From contig PCYA01000010.1 in assembly GCA_002762795.1 (NCBI GenBank), positions 10,418-72,070 of the forward strand: 61,653 nt of DNA, written 5' to 3'. Positions 15,570 to 23,420 of the stretch are shown piece by piece (the stretch's first letter is position 1; each line of letters opens with the position of its first letter). The notes beneath the pieces were generated by a model. That model searched no databases and was not told where the DNA came from. It was given only the letters and a program-made list of their open reading frames with translations. This DNA is from Candidatus Woesearchaeota archaeon CG10_big_fil_rev_8_21_14_0_10_37_12 (GTDB lineage: Archaea; Nanobdellota; Nanobdellia; Woesearchaeales; ARS49). Position numbers and translations under genes: made by a program.

Positions 15570-17033
15570 ATGAAGGATATTGTGGGGATTCGTGATCTTT
15601 CTCGTGAAGATATTGATTTGCTTATTAATGATGCGCTTGAGCTGAAACAAAATAAGTCAACAAAAGCTGATAAAAAGTTCAAGGTTGCTTCTTTGTTTTT
15701 TGAAACTTCAACAAGAACAAGGATGAGTTTTGAGACTGCTGCTGAAGAACAAGGCATGTTCGCAAGTGGTTTTTCTGGCGCTGAGGGAACGTCTGTTAAG
15801 AAGGGAGAGCCTATTTCTGATACATTGAGGATGTTTGAAGGATACGGGTATGATGTGGTGGTGATGCGTCATAATTTGGATGGTGCTGCGCGATTGGCTG
15901 CAGATATTTTGAAGATTTCAGTCATTAATGCCGGTGACGGACAAAACGCTCATCCAACGCAGACCTTGCTTGATTTGATGACGATTAAAGAATTAAAAGG
16001 TAGTGTTGACGGGTTGAAAATAGCGCTTGTAGGAGATCTTAAGTATGGTAGAACTGTGCATTCTTTGTTTCAAGCATTAGAATTGTATTTTGTTGAGCTC
16101 TGGCTTGTTGCTCCTGAAAGTTTGCAAATGCCAAAATGGCGTGTTGATGAGTTTGTTGCGAACACTGGAAAGAATGTAATTCTCAAAGAGGATTTGAAAG
16201 ATGTTATTCCTCATGTTGATATTTTGTACATGACACGTATTCAACGCGAAAGATTTCCAGAAAGTCTTGAGGGAGAACTTGAATACAAAAAAGTAAGCGG
16301 ATTGTATAATTTAACTGCTGCGATGTTAAAGCAGGCAAAGCAAAGTTCGTATGTGTTGCATCCTCTTCCGAGATATAAACATAATTTAGAAATTGCAATG
16401 GATGTTGATACTACAAAACACGCAGGGTATTTTGTACAAGCGCAGAATGGGTTGTTTATGCGTCAGGCAATTTTGAAGAGAGTTTTAGGCGAGGGTTTTA
16501 GAGGTGTTGAAAATGCCATCAAAGAAGTTCCGTTGTGGCAGGATTTGCCTATTGGCGAGGGGTCAAAAAAAGGGGAACATTTGATTTATCGTTTGGATAA
16601 TGGAACGCTGATTGATCATGTTGAGCAAGGTAAAGGGTTGCAGGTTTTTAAAATTCTTGGGCTTGATGGCTGCAATGATTTTGAAGTCGTTCCTGCATTA
16701 AACATTAACAGTGGAAAATTCGGCAAAAAAGATGTTATTGCAGTGCATAATGTTACATTATCTCCTGAGCAATTATTTAAGGTTGCTTTGGTTTCTGAGC
16801 GTGCAACAGTTAATTTGATTCAAAATAACACTGTTGTCAAGAAGGGAAAAGTTACTCCTCCTGAAATAATTGCTGGGCTTGTCAGGTGTGGAAATCCACA
16901 TTGTGTTTCACGAGAGGAACACAAAGAACATTTGGTGAGTAAATTCCAAGTAATTAAAAGACAGCCTTTAATTGTTCGTTGTCATTATTGTGAAAGAAGT
17001 TTTAAAAGAGAAGAATTTGAGCTTGAGTATTGA
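15570..17033 (+). CDS. pyrBI: Aspartate carbamoyltransferase, catalytic-regulatory fusion
   Basis: A 487-aa fusion of PyrB and PyrI, making carbamoyl-aspartate in pyrimidine synthesis. The catalytic half (about 1-315) has the carbamoyl phosphate loop STRTRMSF (47-54), HPTQTLLDL and LHPLPR. The regulatory half (about 330-487) has GTLIDHVEQGKGLQVFKIL, the nucleotide-binding start of PyrI, and the zinc-binding Cys pairs CGNPHC and CHYC near the end. Most organisms encode two subunits; fusions are known in a few lineages. A TATA-like run lies about 30 nt upstream of ATG 15570. Confidence 0.92.
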   Translation: MKDIVGIRDLSREDIDLLINDALELKQNKSTKADKKFKVASLFFETSTRTRMSFETAAEEQGMFASGFSGAEGTSVKKGEPISDTLRMFEGYGYDVVVMRHNLDGAARLAADILKISVINAGDGQNAHPTQTLLDLMTIKELKGSVDGLKIALVGDLKYGRTVHSLFQALELYFVELWLVAPESLQMPKWRVDEFVANTGKNVILKEDLKDVIPHVDILYMTRIQRERFPESLEGELEYKKVSGLYNLTAAMLKQAKQSSYVLHPLPRYKHNLEIAMDVDTTKHAGYFVQAQNGLFMRQAILKRVLGEGFRGVENAIKEVPLWQDLPIGEGSKKGEHLIYRLDNGTLIDHVEQGKGLQVFKILGLDGCNDFEVVPALNINSGKFGKKDVIAVHNVTLSPEQLFKVALVSERATVNLIQNNTVVKKGKVTPPEIIAGLVRCGNPHCVSREEHKEHLVSKFQVIKRQPLIVRCHYCERSFKREEFELEY

Positions 17034-17119
17034 TTTTTACATTAAACTTTCTTGATAACTTGTAATTTTAACAATATTTTGAAAAAACGTTTATAACCTT
17101 TTGTGTTTGTTTTGTTTTC

Positions 17120-17809
17120 ATGCAGGCTGTTATTCTCGCAGGAGGAAAAGGAACAAGATTGTTATCGCTTACTGAAAATATTCCTAAAGCTTTGGTTGAT
17201 GTGAATGGCAAATCAGTTCTTGAACACATTCTTGATGAGTCACAAGGAGCTGGTGTTAAAGAAGTAGTTATTGTTGTAAATCATCTTAAAGAAAAAATTA
17301 TTGAACAAATTGGAGCTGCGTACAAAGGAATGAGTGTGAGGTATGCTGTTCAGGAGAGTTTGAAAGGCGATGCAGACGCTTTGAAATGTGCCGATCCTTA
17401 TATTTCTGATGATAACTTTTTTGTGATTGCCTGCGATAGTTTATTCAGAGGAGATCATTTGAAAAAAATTTCAGAACGTAACTCAGATGGTGTGATGACT
17501 GTTTACAGAGCTAAACATCCAGAAAATCACGGAGTTATTTTGCATGATGGACAATACATACAAAGAATTTTTGAAAAAAGTTCTGAGCCGCCATCAAATC
17601 TGGCAAACAACAGCATTTATTATTTTCCAAGAGCTATTTTTGATGCTTGCAATCGTATTTCACCAGGGCATAAAGGAGAGTTTAAGATTGTTGATGCCAT
17701 TCAGCTTTTAATTGATGAGGGCAAACAGTTTACTTTTGAGGAAATAGCTGAATATTATGATGTTGGTACATTAGATAGTCTTGCGTATGCAAGAGCGCAT
17801 TGGAATTAG
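17120..17809 (+). CDS. NDP-sugar nucleotidyltransferase
   Basis: A 229-aa Rossmann-like nucleotidyltransferase. LAGGKGTRLLSLTENIPKAL (6-25) is the signature loop with the catalytic Arg and Lys, and FFVIACDSLF near residue 107 gives the metal-binding Asp. It should form an NDP-sugar from a sugar 1-phosphate for glycan or glycolipid synthesis; the nucleotide and sugar cannot be told apart here. CGTTTATAACC about 26 nt upstream indicates a leaderless transcript. It converges with the SDR gene with a 4-nt overlap. Confidence 0.85.
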   Translation: MQAVILAGGKGTRLLSLTENIPKALVDVNGKSVLEHILDESQGAGVKEVVIVVNHLKEKIIEQIGAAYKGMSVRYAVQESLKGDADALKCADPYISDDNFFVIACDSLFRGDHLKKISERNSDGVMTVYRAKHPENHGVILHDGQYIQRIFEKSSEPPSNLANNSIYYFPRAIFDACNRISPGHKGEFKIVDAIQLLIDEGKQFTFEEIAEYYDVGTLDSLAYARAHWN

Positions 17810-18516
17810 TCTTCTTTTACTGCATCAGGCAAGAATGATTTTTCGCTAACTTCCCATACATCTACATCACATTTGTCTGCTTGGATTTTTCCTTTTGCTG
17901 TGTTTACGATTATTTTTGCGACGTCTTCTGCGGGTCTGCCTTCAAAGTTTGTCATTGCTGTTTTGGTCATGTCTGGATTTACAGAATAAATGTGTAGTTC
18001 TGGATGTTCTTTTGCAATGGTTTGCGTGAATCCTCTAACACCCCATTTTGTTGCACAATACGTGCTTAATGTGGGATGTGCGTGTTTGCCTGCTCCGCTT
18101 GAGATATTAATTATGGATTCTTTAATGTGTGGCAGTGCTGCTGAAGTCATTTTGATTAACCCTTCTAAGTTAACGCGTACTTGTTGTTCTATTTCTTCAA
18201 AAGTTTGGTCTTTAAATTTTTTCCATGCAATTACTCCTGCATTGTTGATTAAAATGTCTATTTTTTTGAATTTGTCAACAGTTTGTTTTACACAATTTCT
18301 GATGTTGTTGTCGTTAAGAACATCTAGTTCAACCAGTAACATATCTGTTGCTCCAAGTTCTTTGCATTCTTTTGCAAGTTGTTCTGCTTCTTTTTTGTGG
18401 CTTCTATAGGTTAATACAAGTTTGCAATTTTCTTTTGCAAATTCTTTGGCTGTTGTACTGCCGATGCCAATGCTTGCTCCTGTGATCAGCACTACTTTTT
18501 CTTTTAATTCTGTCAT
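17806..18516 (-). CDS. Short-chain dehydrogenase/reductase
   Basis: A 236-aa classical SDR. It has the cofactor motif TGASIGIG (14-21), NNAG, a catalytic Ser in NISSGAG and the YCATK active-site Tyr/Lys. The acidic/basic pattern after strand 2 (TYRSHKK) suggests NADPH preference. The substrate is unknown. It is convergent with the nucleotidyltransferase and divergent from the following pseudogene. Confidence 0.85.
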   Translation of the reverse strand: MTELKEKVVLITGASIGIGSTTAKEFAKENCKLVLTYRSHKKEAEQLAKECKELGATDMLLVELDVLNDNNIRNCVKQTVDKFKKIDILINNAGVIAWKKFKDQTFEEIEQQVRVNLEGLIKMTSAALPHIKESIINISSGAGKHAHPTLSTYCATKWGVRGFTQTIAKEHPELHIYSVNPDMTKTAMTNFEGRPAEDVAKIIVNTAKGKIQADKCDVDVWEVSEKSFLPDAVKED

Positions 18517-18593
18517 GAGGGTGTTGAATGTTCTATCCTTTTATATTTTGTGTCACCATAAAGCATTTAAGACTTGTTATGGCTTAGTCTTAT

Positions 18594-18977
18594 ATGGACG
18601 AAAAAAAGCTGAACGAATTTATAGAGTGTTGTTTGCCAGAGTATAAAGAACAGTTGGCAAAGTTGGTAAGAATTCCAAGTATTAGTTCGTTTGAAGAAAA
18701 CAAAAAAGATGTATGCCGAGTTGTTGAGGAAACAAAACAGTTTGTTGAACAACTTGGTTTTAATGAAAAACCGTTGTTCGTTGCATGTGGTGGAACAATT
18801 GGTAGTGTTCCGCAATTTCAGAGAGTATGGAATGTTCCTGTGGTGTTGATTGCACAGAGTTTATTGACTGATAATTATCATGGTCCTAATGAGGAGTTTC
18901 ATTTTAAGCAGGCAAAAGCTGGAATGAAAACAATTGCAAAGTATATTTCAAGTATTGGCGAATTGAGAGAGTCATAG
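18594..18977 (+). pseudogene. Internally deleted M20 family peptidase
   Basis: The 127-aa frame joins the N-terminal end of an M20 metallopeptidase (PEYKEQLAKLVRIPSISSFE, about 15-34) directly to the C-terminal end (GGTIGSVPQFQRVWNVPVVL and NYHGPNEEF). About 300 residues, including most metal ligands, are missing. It cannot be an active peptidase. The single open frame shows a clean in-frame deletion. A TATA-like GCATTTAAGAC lies upstream, so it may still be transcribed. Confidence 0.75.
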
Positions 18978-19305
18978 TTTTGTGTTTCATCAAGCAAAAC
19001 CAGGAACTGATATGTTTCCAACAATGAGTGTTCCTTCATCTATTGAATTCAGCCTTGATGGAAAACCAGCAGGGCATGAAAAGAAGGAATCTTGCAGACC
19101 AAAAATGTTTGTTAATGTTGGTTCTGTTGGTCAAGCAAGACATGGTATTGCAAAAGCGTGCTATGGCATTATTGATATTGACCTTGATGTAATTCGTGCA
19201 AACTTTTTTGAAGTTTCATATGATGTTAAAGCAGTTCAGAATAAATTACGAGTTATTGAGGGCTGTCCTCCGGGTTTATGGAACAGGTTAGAAAAAGGGT
19301 TATGA
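18967..19305 (+). pseudogene. C-terminal fragment of a calcineurin-like phosphoesterase
   Basis: From 18967 the second frame reads ESHSFVFHQAKPG, which looks like the GHxH metal-binding region of metallophosphoesterases, then FVNVGSVGQARHG, the conserved GSVGQ-R motif, and a typical C-terminal YDV...PPGLWNRLEKG. The N-terminal two thirds is missing, and the fragment begins at the end of the M20 remnant in a different frame. This is a second deletion junction, not an independent gene. GTG 18982 is the only plausible start. Confidence 0.65.
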
Positions 19306-19353
19306 TTCTCATCGAAAAATAAATTTGTTTTCTTATTCTAAACTATTTACTAT

Positions 19354-19590
19354 TCACTTCCTAACTTTCTTATCTCTATAAATTTCCTTAATTACGTGTT
19401 CTAATCGTGGCTCGTGTACTGACATATCAACAACATCGCAAACGTCCATTAATTGTTTCATGATTTCTGCAACATTCACTTTCTTTTTATCAAACCTGAT
19501 ACTTTTGAAATGTTTTTGATCTGTTTGTACAATACCTTTTTTCAAAATTTGTTCGAACATTTTTGGTTTTTTTACATGTCGTAATGCCAC
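19354..19590 (-). pseudogene. C-terminal remnant of an ABC transporter ATPase
   Basis: The 78-aa frame ends with a module (VNVAEIMKQLMDVCDVVDMS then EPRLEHVIKEIYRD) typical of the far C terminus of ABC-2-type ATP-binding proteins. Walker A, signature and Walker B regions are absent. Its 5' side runs into hairpin and inverted-repeat elements at 19591-19850, suggesting that the repeats mark the break. Confidence 0.55.
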
Positions 19591-19770
19591 TTATGTGCGT
19601 CACTAGTGGTTTACTGTAGCGAGTGGCACAACAAAAATCCTTGATTTTTGTGTGCAGCGAAAAATATATTTTTCGCGCACAGAAAACCTCAAGGTTTTCT
19701 TGTGCAAGAAAATTCAAAGAATTTTCTTTGCATTCCGAGCATGATCAAGCCAAGAAAATGCAAAGCATTT
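19591..19770. repeat. Tandem mini-hairpin cluster, five units
   Basis: Five palindromes occur in series: CAAAAATC/GATTTTTG (19632-19650), GCGAAAAAT/ATTTTTCGC (19657-19676), AGAAAACC/GGTTTTCT (about 19680-19699), AAGAAAATTC/GAATTTTCTT (about 19705-19728) and AAGAAAATGC/GCATTTTCT (about 19752-19773). The last is inserted inside the left arm of a CAAGAACCAC element, splitting it. No gene is supported in 19591-20084; frames there follow the repeats. Confidence 0.75.
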
Positions 19771-19774
19771 TCTG

Positions 19775-19850
19775 GGGAACCACTGGTCATTACAAGCGAA
19801 GATGAAGCTATCGCTTCATGCCGCTCGTCTATTGACTGGTGGTTCTTGAC
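19775..19850. repeat. CAAGAACCAC inverted-repeat element, copy 3 (interrupted)
   Basis: GGAACCACTGGTCATTACAA and the following AGCGAAGATGAA repeat copy 1 nearly base for base, ending in GGTGGTTCTTGAC at 19838-19850. The left CAAGAA is separated from CCACTGG by an inserted AAAATGC/GCATTTT palindrome. This gives a relative order: the element came first and the mini-hairpin inserted later. Confidence 0.7.
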
Positions 19851-19907
19851 ATTCTTGAAGTCCATATCTATGGTTTTCCATTTGATGTATTTCTTTTTGA
19901 CTTTTTC

Positions 19908-20080
19908 AAAGTTCCCTATTGCCTATTCGTTCTTTTCTCGAAAGAATTTTTCTTTTAGGCAACTTTGAATTAGTCAGTTTTTTGGTGAATGGCGTGAACG
20001 CCCTATGATTTTTGTCGTCGATATTCAAAGTTGGCTTAGGGAACTTTGACTCAATTAAGATAGTTTTTCAAAGTTCCCTA
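19908..20080. repeat. AACTTTG structured repeat, copy A, with 50-nt duplication
   Basis: The core (19957-20080) has an outer stem AACTTTGAAT (19961-19970) / ATTCAAAGTT (20023-20032), an inner GGCGT/ACGCC hairpin (19991-20002) and a following stem AGGGAACTTTGA (about 20038-20049) / TCAAAGTTCCCT (20068-20079). About 50 nt (19908-19957) are repeated at 20068-20118, where they encode the last residues of the 667-aa gene. The unit therefore looks tandemly duplicated at the 3' end of that gene. Confidence 0.75.
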
Positions 20081-20084
20081 TTGC

Positions 20085-22088
20085 CTATTCGTTCTTTTCT
20101 CGAAAGAATTTTCCTTTTATGCGCGCCCAAAAGCGTGATCGAGTTGATTTTTCTATGTCCTTTTTCTCAAATGACAGGTATCCTGGTCTTTGATCAGGTT
20201 CCAGGGTTGATGTTAATTCATTTAGTTTTTCTGTGACATACGCGCATGTAGTTTTTACTGGAGGCACGTCAGTTCTCCAGTATCTTTGAAATAATTCTCT
20301 ATCAGATTTGAACTTAAAGCAATGCTTAGGTGGGATTCTCTGGTCAGAGCCACCATTCTCAATCATTATATAAAGTTCATTTGCATCTGCAAGTGCATCA
20401 CCAAGTTCAAATAGGCATAAGCTGGTTAACGTGTGATCTGGAAGGAAAGGGTCCTGACAGTATTCAACAAGGGGACGAAATCGTTTAATGGCTTTATGTT
20501 CGGTTTTATCAATAGGTATGCGTATTGGTCCAGACCAGAATGTTCGTCCTAAAGATTCAATAAGCAAGGTATAAAAATCAACTTGTCTTTCAAGTGACGT
20601 AAAGATCATTAACTCAGCCATAGAATTAGAAGAAAGTGTTATATTTTCTTCAGTTGCCTCTTCTGTTACATGGACCTTATATTGTGACCACCTATCTATT
20701 TCTCTGTCTATATGTGCACGTCTTTGACGAATATCATTTAGGATATCAGAAGATGCGTTAGCATGTTCATACTGGTCAATGAGGCTGTCCAAGAGTTTTT
20801 GCTCAATACCGCAGTTAAAGAGGACTGCATCTGCTGCTTCAGTCGGAGTCAAGAGTCTGCTTCTTTGTTTTCCTTCAAGCCTTCCTTTTTTAAGTAGTAG
20901 ATATCTGTTTAAACTTTTTACTGCTCTGCGCAATCCATGTTCACAAAGTGCTGATTCTATTTCAGCAGATTTTAACTCATCAATACGTTGAGCGATATTC
21001 CTGTCTTGTGAACTAAGTCCCCTTTGTAAATCTTGAGACACTACAGTCCAATTGTTGAATAGGCAATCAAGTGCGATAGCATAACGTTCGTTAACAAGTC
21101 CCCCTTGAGCGGAAGTAAGAATGGCTCTTTCTAGATTTATTAGTTCTTCAAGTGCTTTATCGGGACTACCGAGCTCCTCGTGTAGTAACGACATTCCTAA
21201 AAAAGGTACATAAGTTGCTTTTACTGTTTCTGGCGTATCAATGCACATACTTACTATTTTTGCAAGATCGCTTCCTATTACTGGATCATGCAGAAAATGA
21301 TTACGTACCAAGTAATCCCCAGTCCCTCGTCTTGCTAAGTAAAATGCGTTTGTGATGTTTAACTTTTCCTCAGGATCAGGACAGAGTGCGTGGATTAACT
21401 GCAAAAATCCATATCGGTCATCATAGAGTTCATCAGGGAGTTCTCCTGCAGCTAGTTTTGCAAGTATTTTCTCTCCAACAGCTTCTGCTGTTTCTCCATA
21501 AATGACTGTTGGAATATTATAGAATATGTTGTTAAATTCGTTCCAGTGTGCGAGTAATTCAGCAACGTCATTTTTCACACGTTCAATTCTAGGAGTAATA
21601 TCTTCATTTCCTGAGCTTCTTGCGTGTAACCGTTTAACAATTTCTGCAAGTGATGACAAGTTTAGTACGGTTTGTACAGGAATTCCTTCTGATCTGAAAT
21701 ATGCTGCAACTTCTGGAATTGGTTTGTACTCTGCAACTTGTTCAGAGATAGAATGTCCTGCTCGAAGTGCTGAAAGCATAGTTTGCTTTGGAAAACCGTA
21801 CCACGCTCCTGTTGCAGGGTCAGGGTAAAGACGTACGCCTACAAGAGCGTTCTGTCCAACGAGCGTACTAAATTCTTCTTCAGTAATGAAGTATCCATGG
21901 GCGCGTGGTGCTTTTTCTGGGTGGTAAGCTCTGGTATCTATTTCACCCCTATGTTCTCTTATCGTTCTAGTAGTTACCCGATACGAAATAGGGTTTGGTT
22001 TAATTAGTGGATGTCCGCGTTCAATAATTGATGTTTTTCCAACACCGCTCGGTCCCGCTATTAGCGTTAATATCCCTGTCATAATCAT
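20085..22088 (-). CDS. Guanylate-kinase-like P-loop domain fused to an orphan region
   Basis: A 667-aa protein. Residues 1-205 look like a guanylate kinase: P-loop AGPSGVGKTSI (12-22), a VTTR nucleotide-binding region (38-41) and a lid-like segment. Canonical guanylate kinases are about 200 aa. The remaining 460 residues are helical and charged, with no domain I recognise and no membrane segment. The GMP-binding residues are not all evident, so a kinase or a P-loop scaffold are both possible. Its 3' end runs into repeat copy A and copy B lies just upstream of its start. It is probably lineage-specific accessory content. Confidence 0.6.
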   Translation of the reverse strand: MIMTGILTLIAGPSGVGKTSIIERGHPLIKPNPISYRVTTRTIREHRGEIDTRAYHPEKAPRAHGYFITEEEFSTLVGQNALVGVRLYPDPATGAWYGFPKQTMLSALRAGHSISEQVAEYKPIPEVAAYFRSEGIPVQTVLNLSSLAEIVKRLHARSSGNEDITPRIERVKNDVAELLAHWNEFNNIFYNIPTVIYGETAEAVGEKILAKLAAGELPDELYDDRYGFLQLIHALCPDPEEKLNITNAFYLARRGTGDYLVRNHFLHDPVIGSDLAKIVSMCIDTPETVKATYVPFLGMSLLHEELGSPDKALEELINLERAILTSAQGGLVNERYAIALDCLFNNWTVVSQDLQRGLSSQDRNIAQRIDELKSAEIESALCEHGLRRAVKSLNRYLLLKKGRLEGKQRSRLLTPTEAADAVLFNCGIEQKLLDSLIDQYEHANASSDILNDIRQRRAHIDREIDRWSQYKVHVTEEATEENITLSSNSMAELMIFTSLERQVDFYTLLIESLGRTFWSGPIRIPIDKTEHKAIKRFRPLVEYCQDPFLPDHTLTSLCLFELGDALADANELYIMIENGGSDQRIPPKHCFKFKSDRELFQRYWRTDVPPVKTTCAYVTEKLNELTSTLEPDQRPGYLSFEKKDIEKSTRSRFWARIKGKFFREKNE

Positions 22089-22127
22089 TACTGTAAAGTG
22101 CTAACTTTTTAAGGTTTTTGTTGTTTT

Positions 22128-22249
22128 GGCAACTTTGAATTAATCAGTTTTTTGGTCAATGACGTGAACGCCCTATGCTTTTTGTCGTCGGTATTCAAAG
22201 TTGGCTTAGGGAACTTTGATGTATTTTTTTAATTGTTCAAAGTTCCCTT
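22128..22249. repeat. AACTTTG structured repeat, copy B
   Basis: It has the same orientation and the same stems as copy A: AACTTTGAAT (22131-22140), TATTCAAAGTT (22192-22202), and AGGGAACTTTGA (22208-22219) / TCAAAGTTCCCT (about 22237-22248). The inner hairpin is weaker here (GACGT/ACGCC). The right end touches the stop codon of the PhoU-like gene at 22250. The copy occupies almost the whole space between two minus-strand genes. Confidence 0.75.
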
Positions 22250-23188
22250 TTATGCTTTTTCTTCAAGTAAGCTAACAAGTAAATCATATGATACTTCCAA
22301 ACGTATTAGTAAGATTGTATTGGGCGTGTCCAGTTTTTTGTTTTTTAACTTATAGGCCCAAACATTATCTCTTAATCTAAGTATTTTAGAAACAGCTGAA
22401 TCCAAGTTTTTATGATAAAATAAAGAATACTCATCTATGGCAGTTATTAGATCGTTTGTTAATTTTATTAATTTTGGTGATATTCTTTTTTTGTAGTGAA
22501 TGATATCTATCGCGACGAGATAAATTTGATCTCCTATTTCTTCTAATGCTAATAAGGTTGCGTAGCTAAACATTGCTTTTTTTGTTTCTCGCATTCCTTT
22601 TTTGTTTAAAATTCGTATGCAGAAATTAAAAAATTTATTTATTTGTCTGTCTGAAAGCCACATGCTTTGCAATATATTTTGATCTTTTTTTTCCAGAGCA
22701 GTAACGAGCAATGCAACTTGCGATTTCAGTTTTTTAAAAATTTGCAGCATTGAATTGTTAAAATCTTGTTCTCTTATAGTGCCAAATTGTTTCAACGTAA
22801 TTAATGTTGGCGTATCATGTTCTACTTCCATCCCGAGACATTCAAGCGTTACAACACGTTCAATTTCGTCTCTGACGTTAATTCCTCTGTTGCTCCTATA
22901 AGATATCAAAGGCATATTTTCGTAAGTTACATGAATAATATCAGCGCCTGTGCGATACATATTAGCTATTTTGCGTGCTAACTGTTGTGCACCCATTCCT
23001 CTTACGTCAACGTGAATCTCTTTCGGAATGTCTACTTCTTTTTCAGTTGAGATAATAATATTGCTGCCTTCCTCAATTACTTCAAGCTCATCTCCTGCTT
23101 GAATGTTGAATTTTTTAATCCAACTTGCTGGGAGGGTTATTGTTGTTGAGCTTCCACTTGATCCTTGCTGTATTACTTTTCGTTTCAT
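22250..23188 (-). CDS. AbrB-PhoU phosphate uptake regulator
   Basis: A 312-aa two-part regulator. Residues 1-50 form an AbrB/SpoVT swapped-hairpin DNA-binding fold (ITLPASWIKKFNIQAGDELE), followed by a linker and a helical PhoU-like region (about 120-312). Proteins with this layout are widespread in archaea and are annotated as phosphate uptake regulators. No pst transporter genes are in the window, so its targets lie elsewhere. The 5' leader is unusually structured (mini-hairpins and a multi-stem element at 23217-23353). Confidence 0.8.
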   Translation of the reverse strand: MKRKVIQQGSSGSSTTITLPASWIKKFNIQAGDELEVIEEGSNIIISTEKEVDIPKEIHVDVRGMGAQQLARKIANMYRTGADIIHVTYENMPLISYRSNRGINVRDEIERVVTLECLGMEVEHDTPTLITLKQFGTIREQDFNNSMLQIFKKLKSQVALLVTALEKKDQNILQSMWLSDRQINKFFNFCIRILNKKGMRETKKAMFSYATLLALEEIGDQIYLVAIDIIHYKKRISPKLIKLTNDLITAIDEYSLFYHKNLDSAVSKILRLRDNVWAYKLKNKKLDTPNTILLIRLEVSYDLLVSLLEEKA

Positions 23189-23216
23189 GCTAAAAAATTC
23201 CTCCTTGGAATTTTTG

Positions 23217-23353
23217 GCACAAGAAAATGTTCCATTTTCTGTGCAGAAAATCCAAGATTTTCTTGCATGCTGAAAATCCCGTGATTAAAACTAGTCCAAA
23301 AGTAAAATCTTGACCTTTAGGTCGTGGGTTTTTGGACTCATACGGGATTTTCA
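23217..23353. repeat. Mini-hairpins and nested stem structure upstream of the phoU-like gene
   Basis: Two mini-hairpins (AGAAAATG/CATTTTCT and AGAAAATC/GATTTTCT, 23217-23263) are followed by a three-tier structure: TGAAAATCCCGT (23271-23282) / ACGGGATTTTCA (23342-23353), then AGTCCAAAA (23293-23301) / TTTTGGACT (23330-23338), then GACC/GGTC. It lies 30-165 nt upstream of the phoU-like start and 70 nt from the divergent orphan gene. It could be a regulatory leader or another mobile palindrome. Confidence 0.65.
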
Positions 23354-23420
23354 TCATATTATTAATATAACTAATAGGCAATAAATATAAAAAGGTTTCG
23401 CATGTTACTCTAAAGTGACG

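Noticed and set aside
19623-19968. Plus-strand frames across the hairpin cluster
   Set aside because: The translated sequence simply follows palindromes and the CAAGAACCAC element; no domain, start context or codon pattern supports a gene.
19957-22249. Composite transposon with AACTTTG repeats as ends around the 667-aa gene
   Set aside because: The repeats are in direct orientation with no target duplication or transposase, and a third copy stands alone at 45.8 kb.
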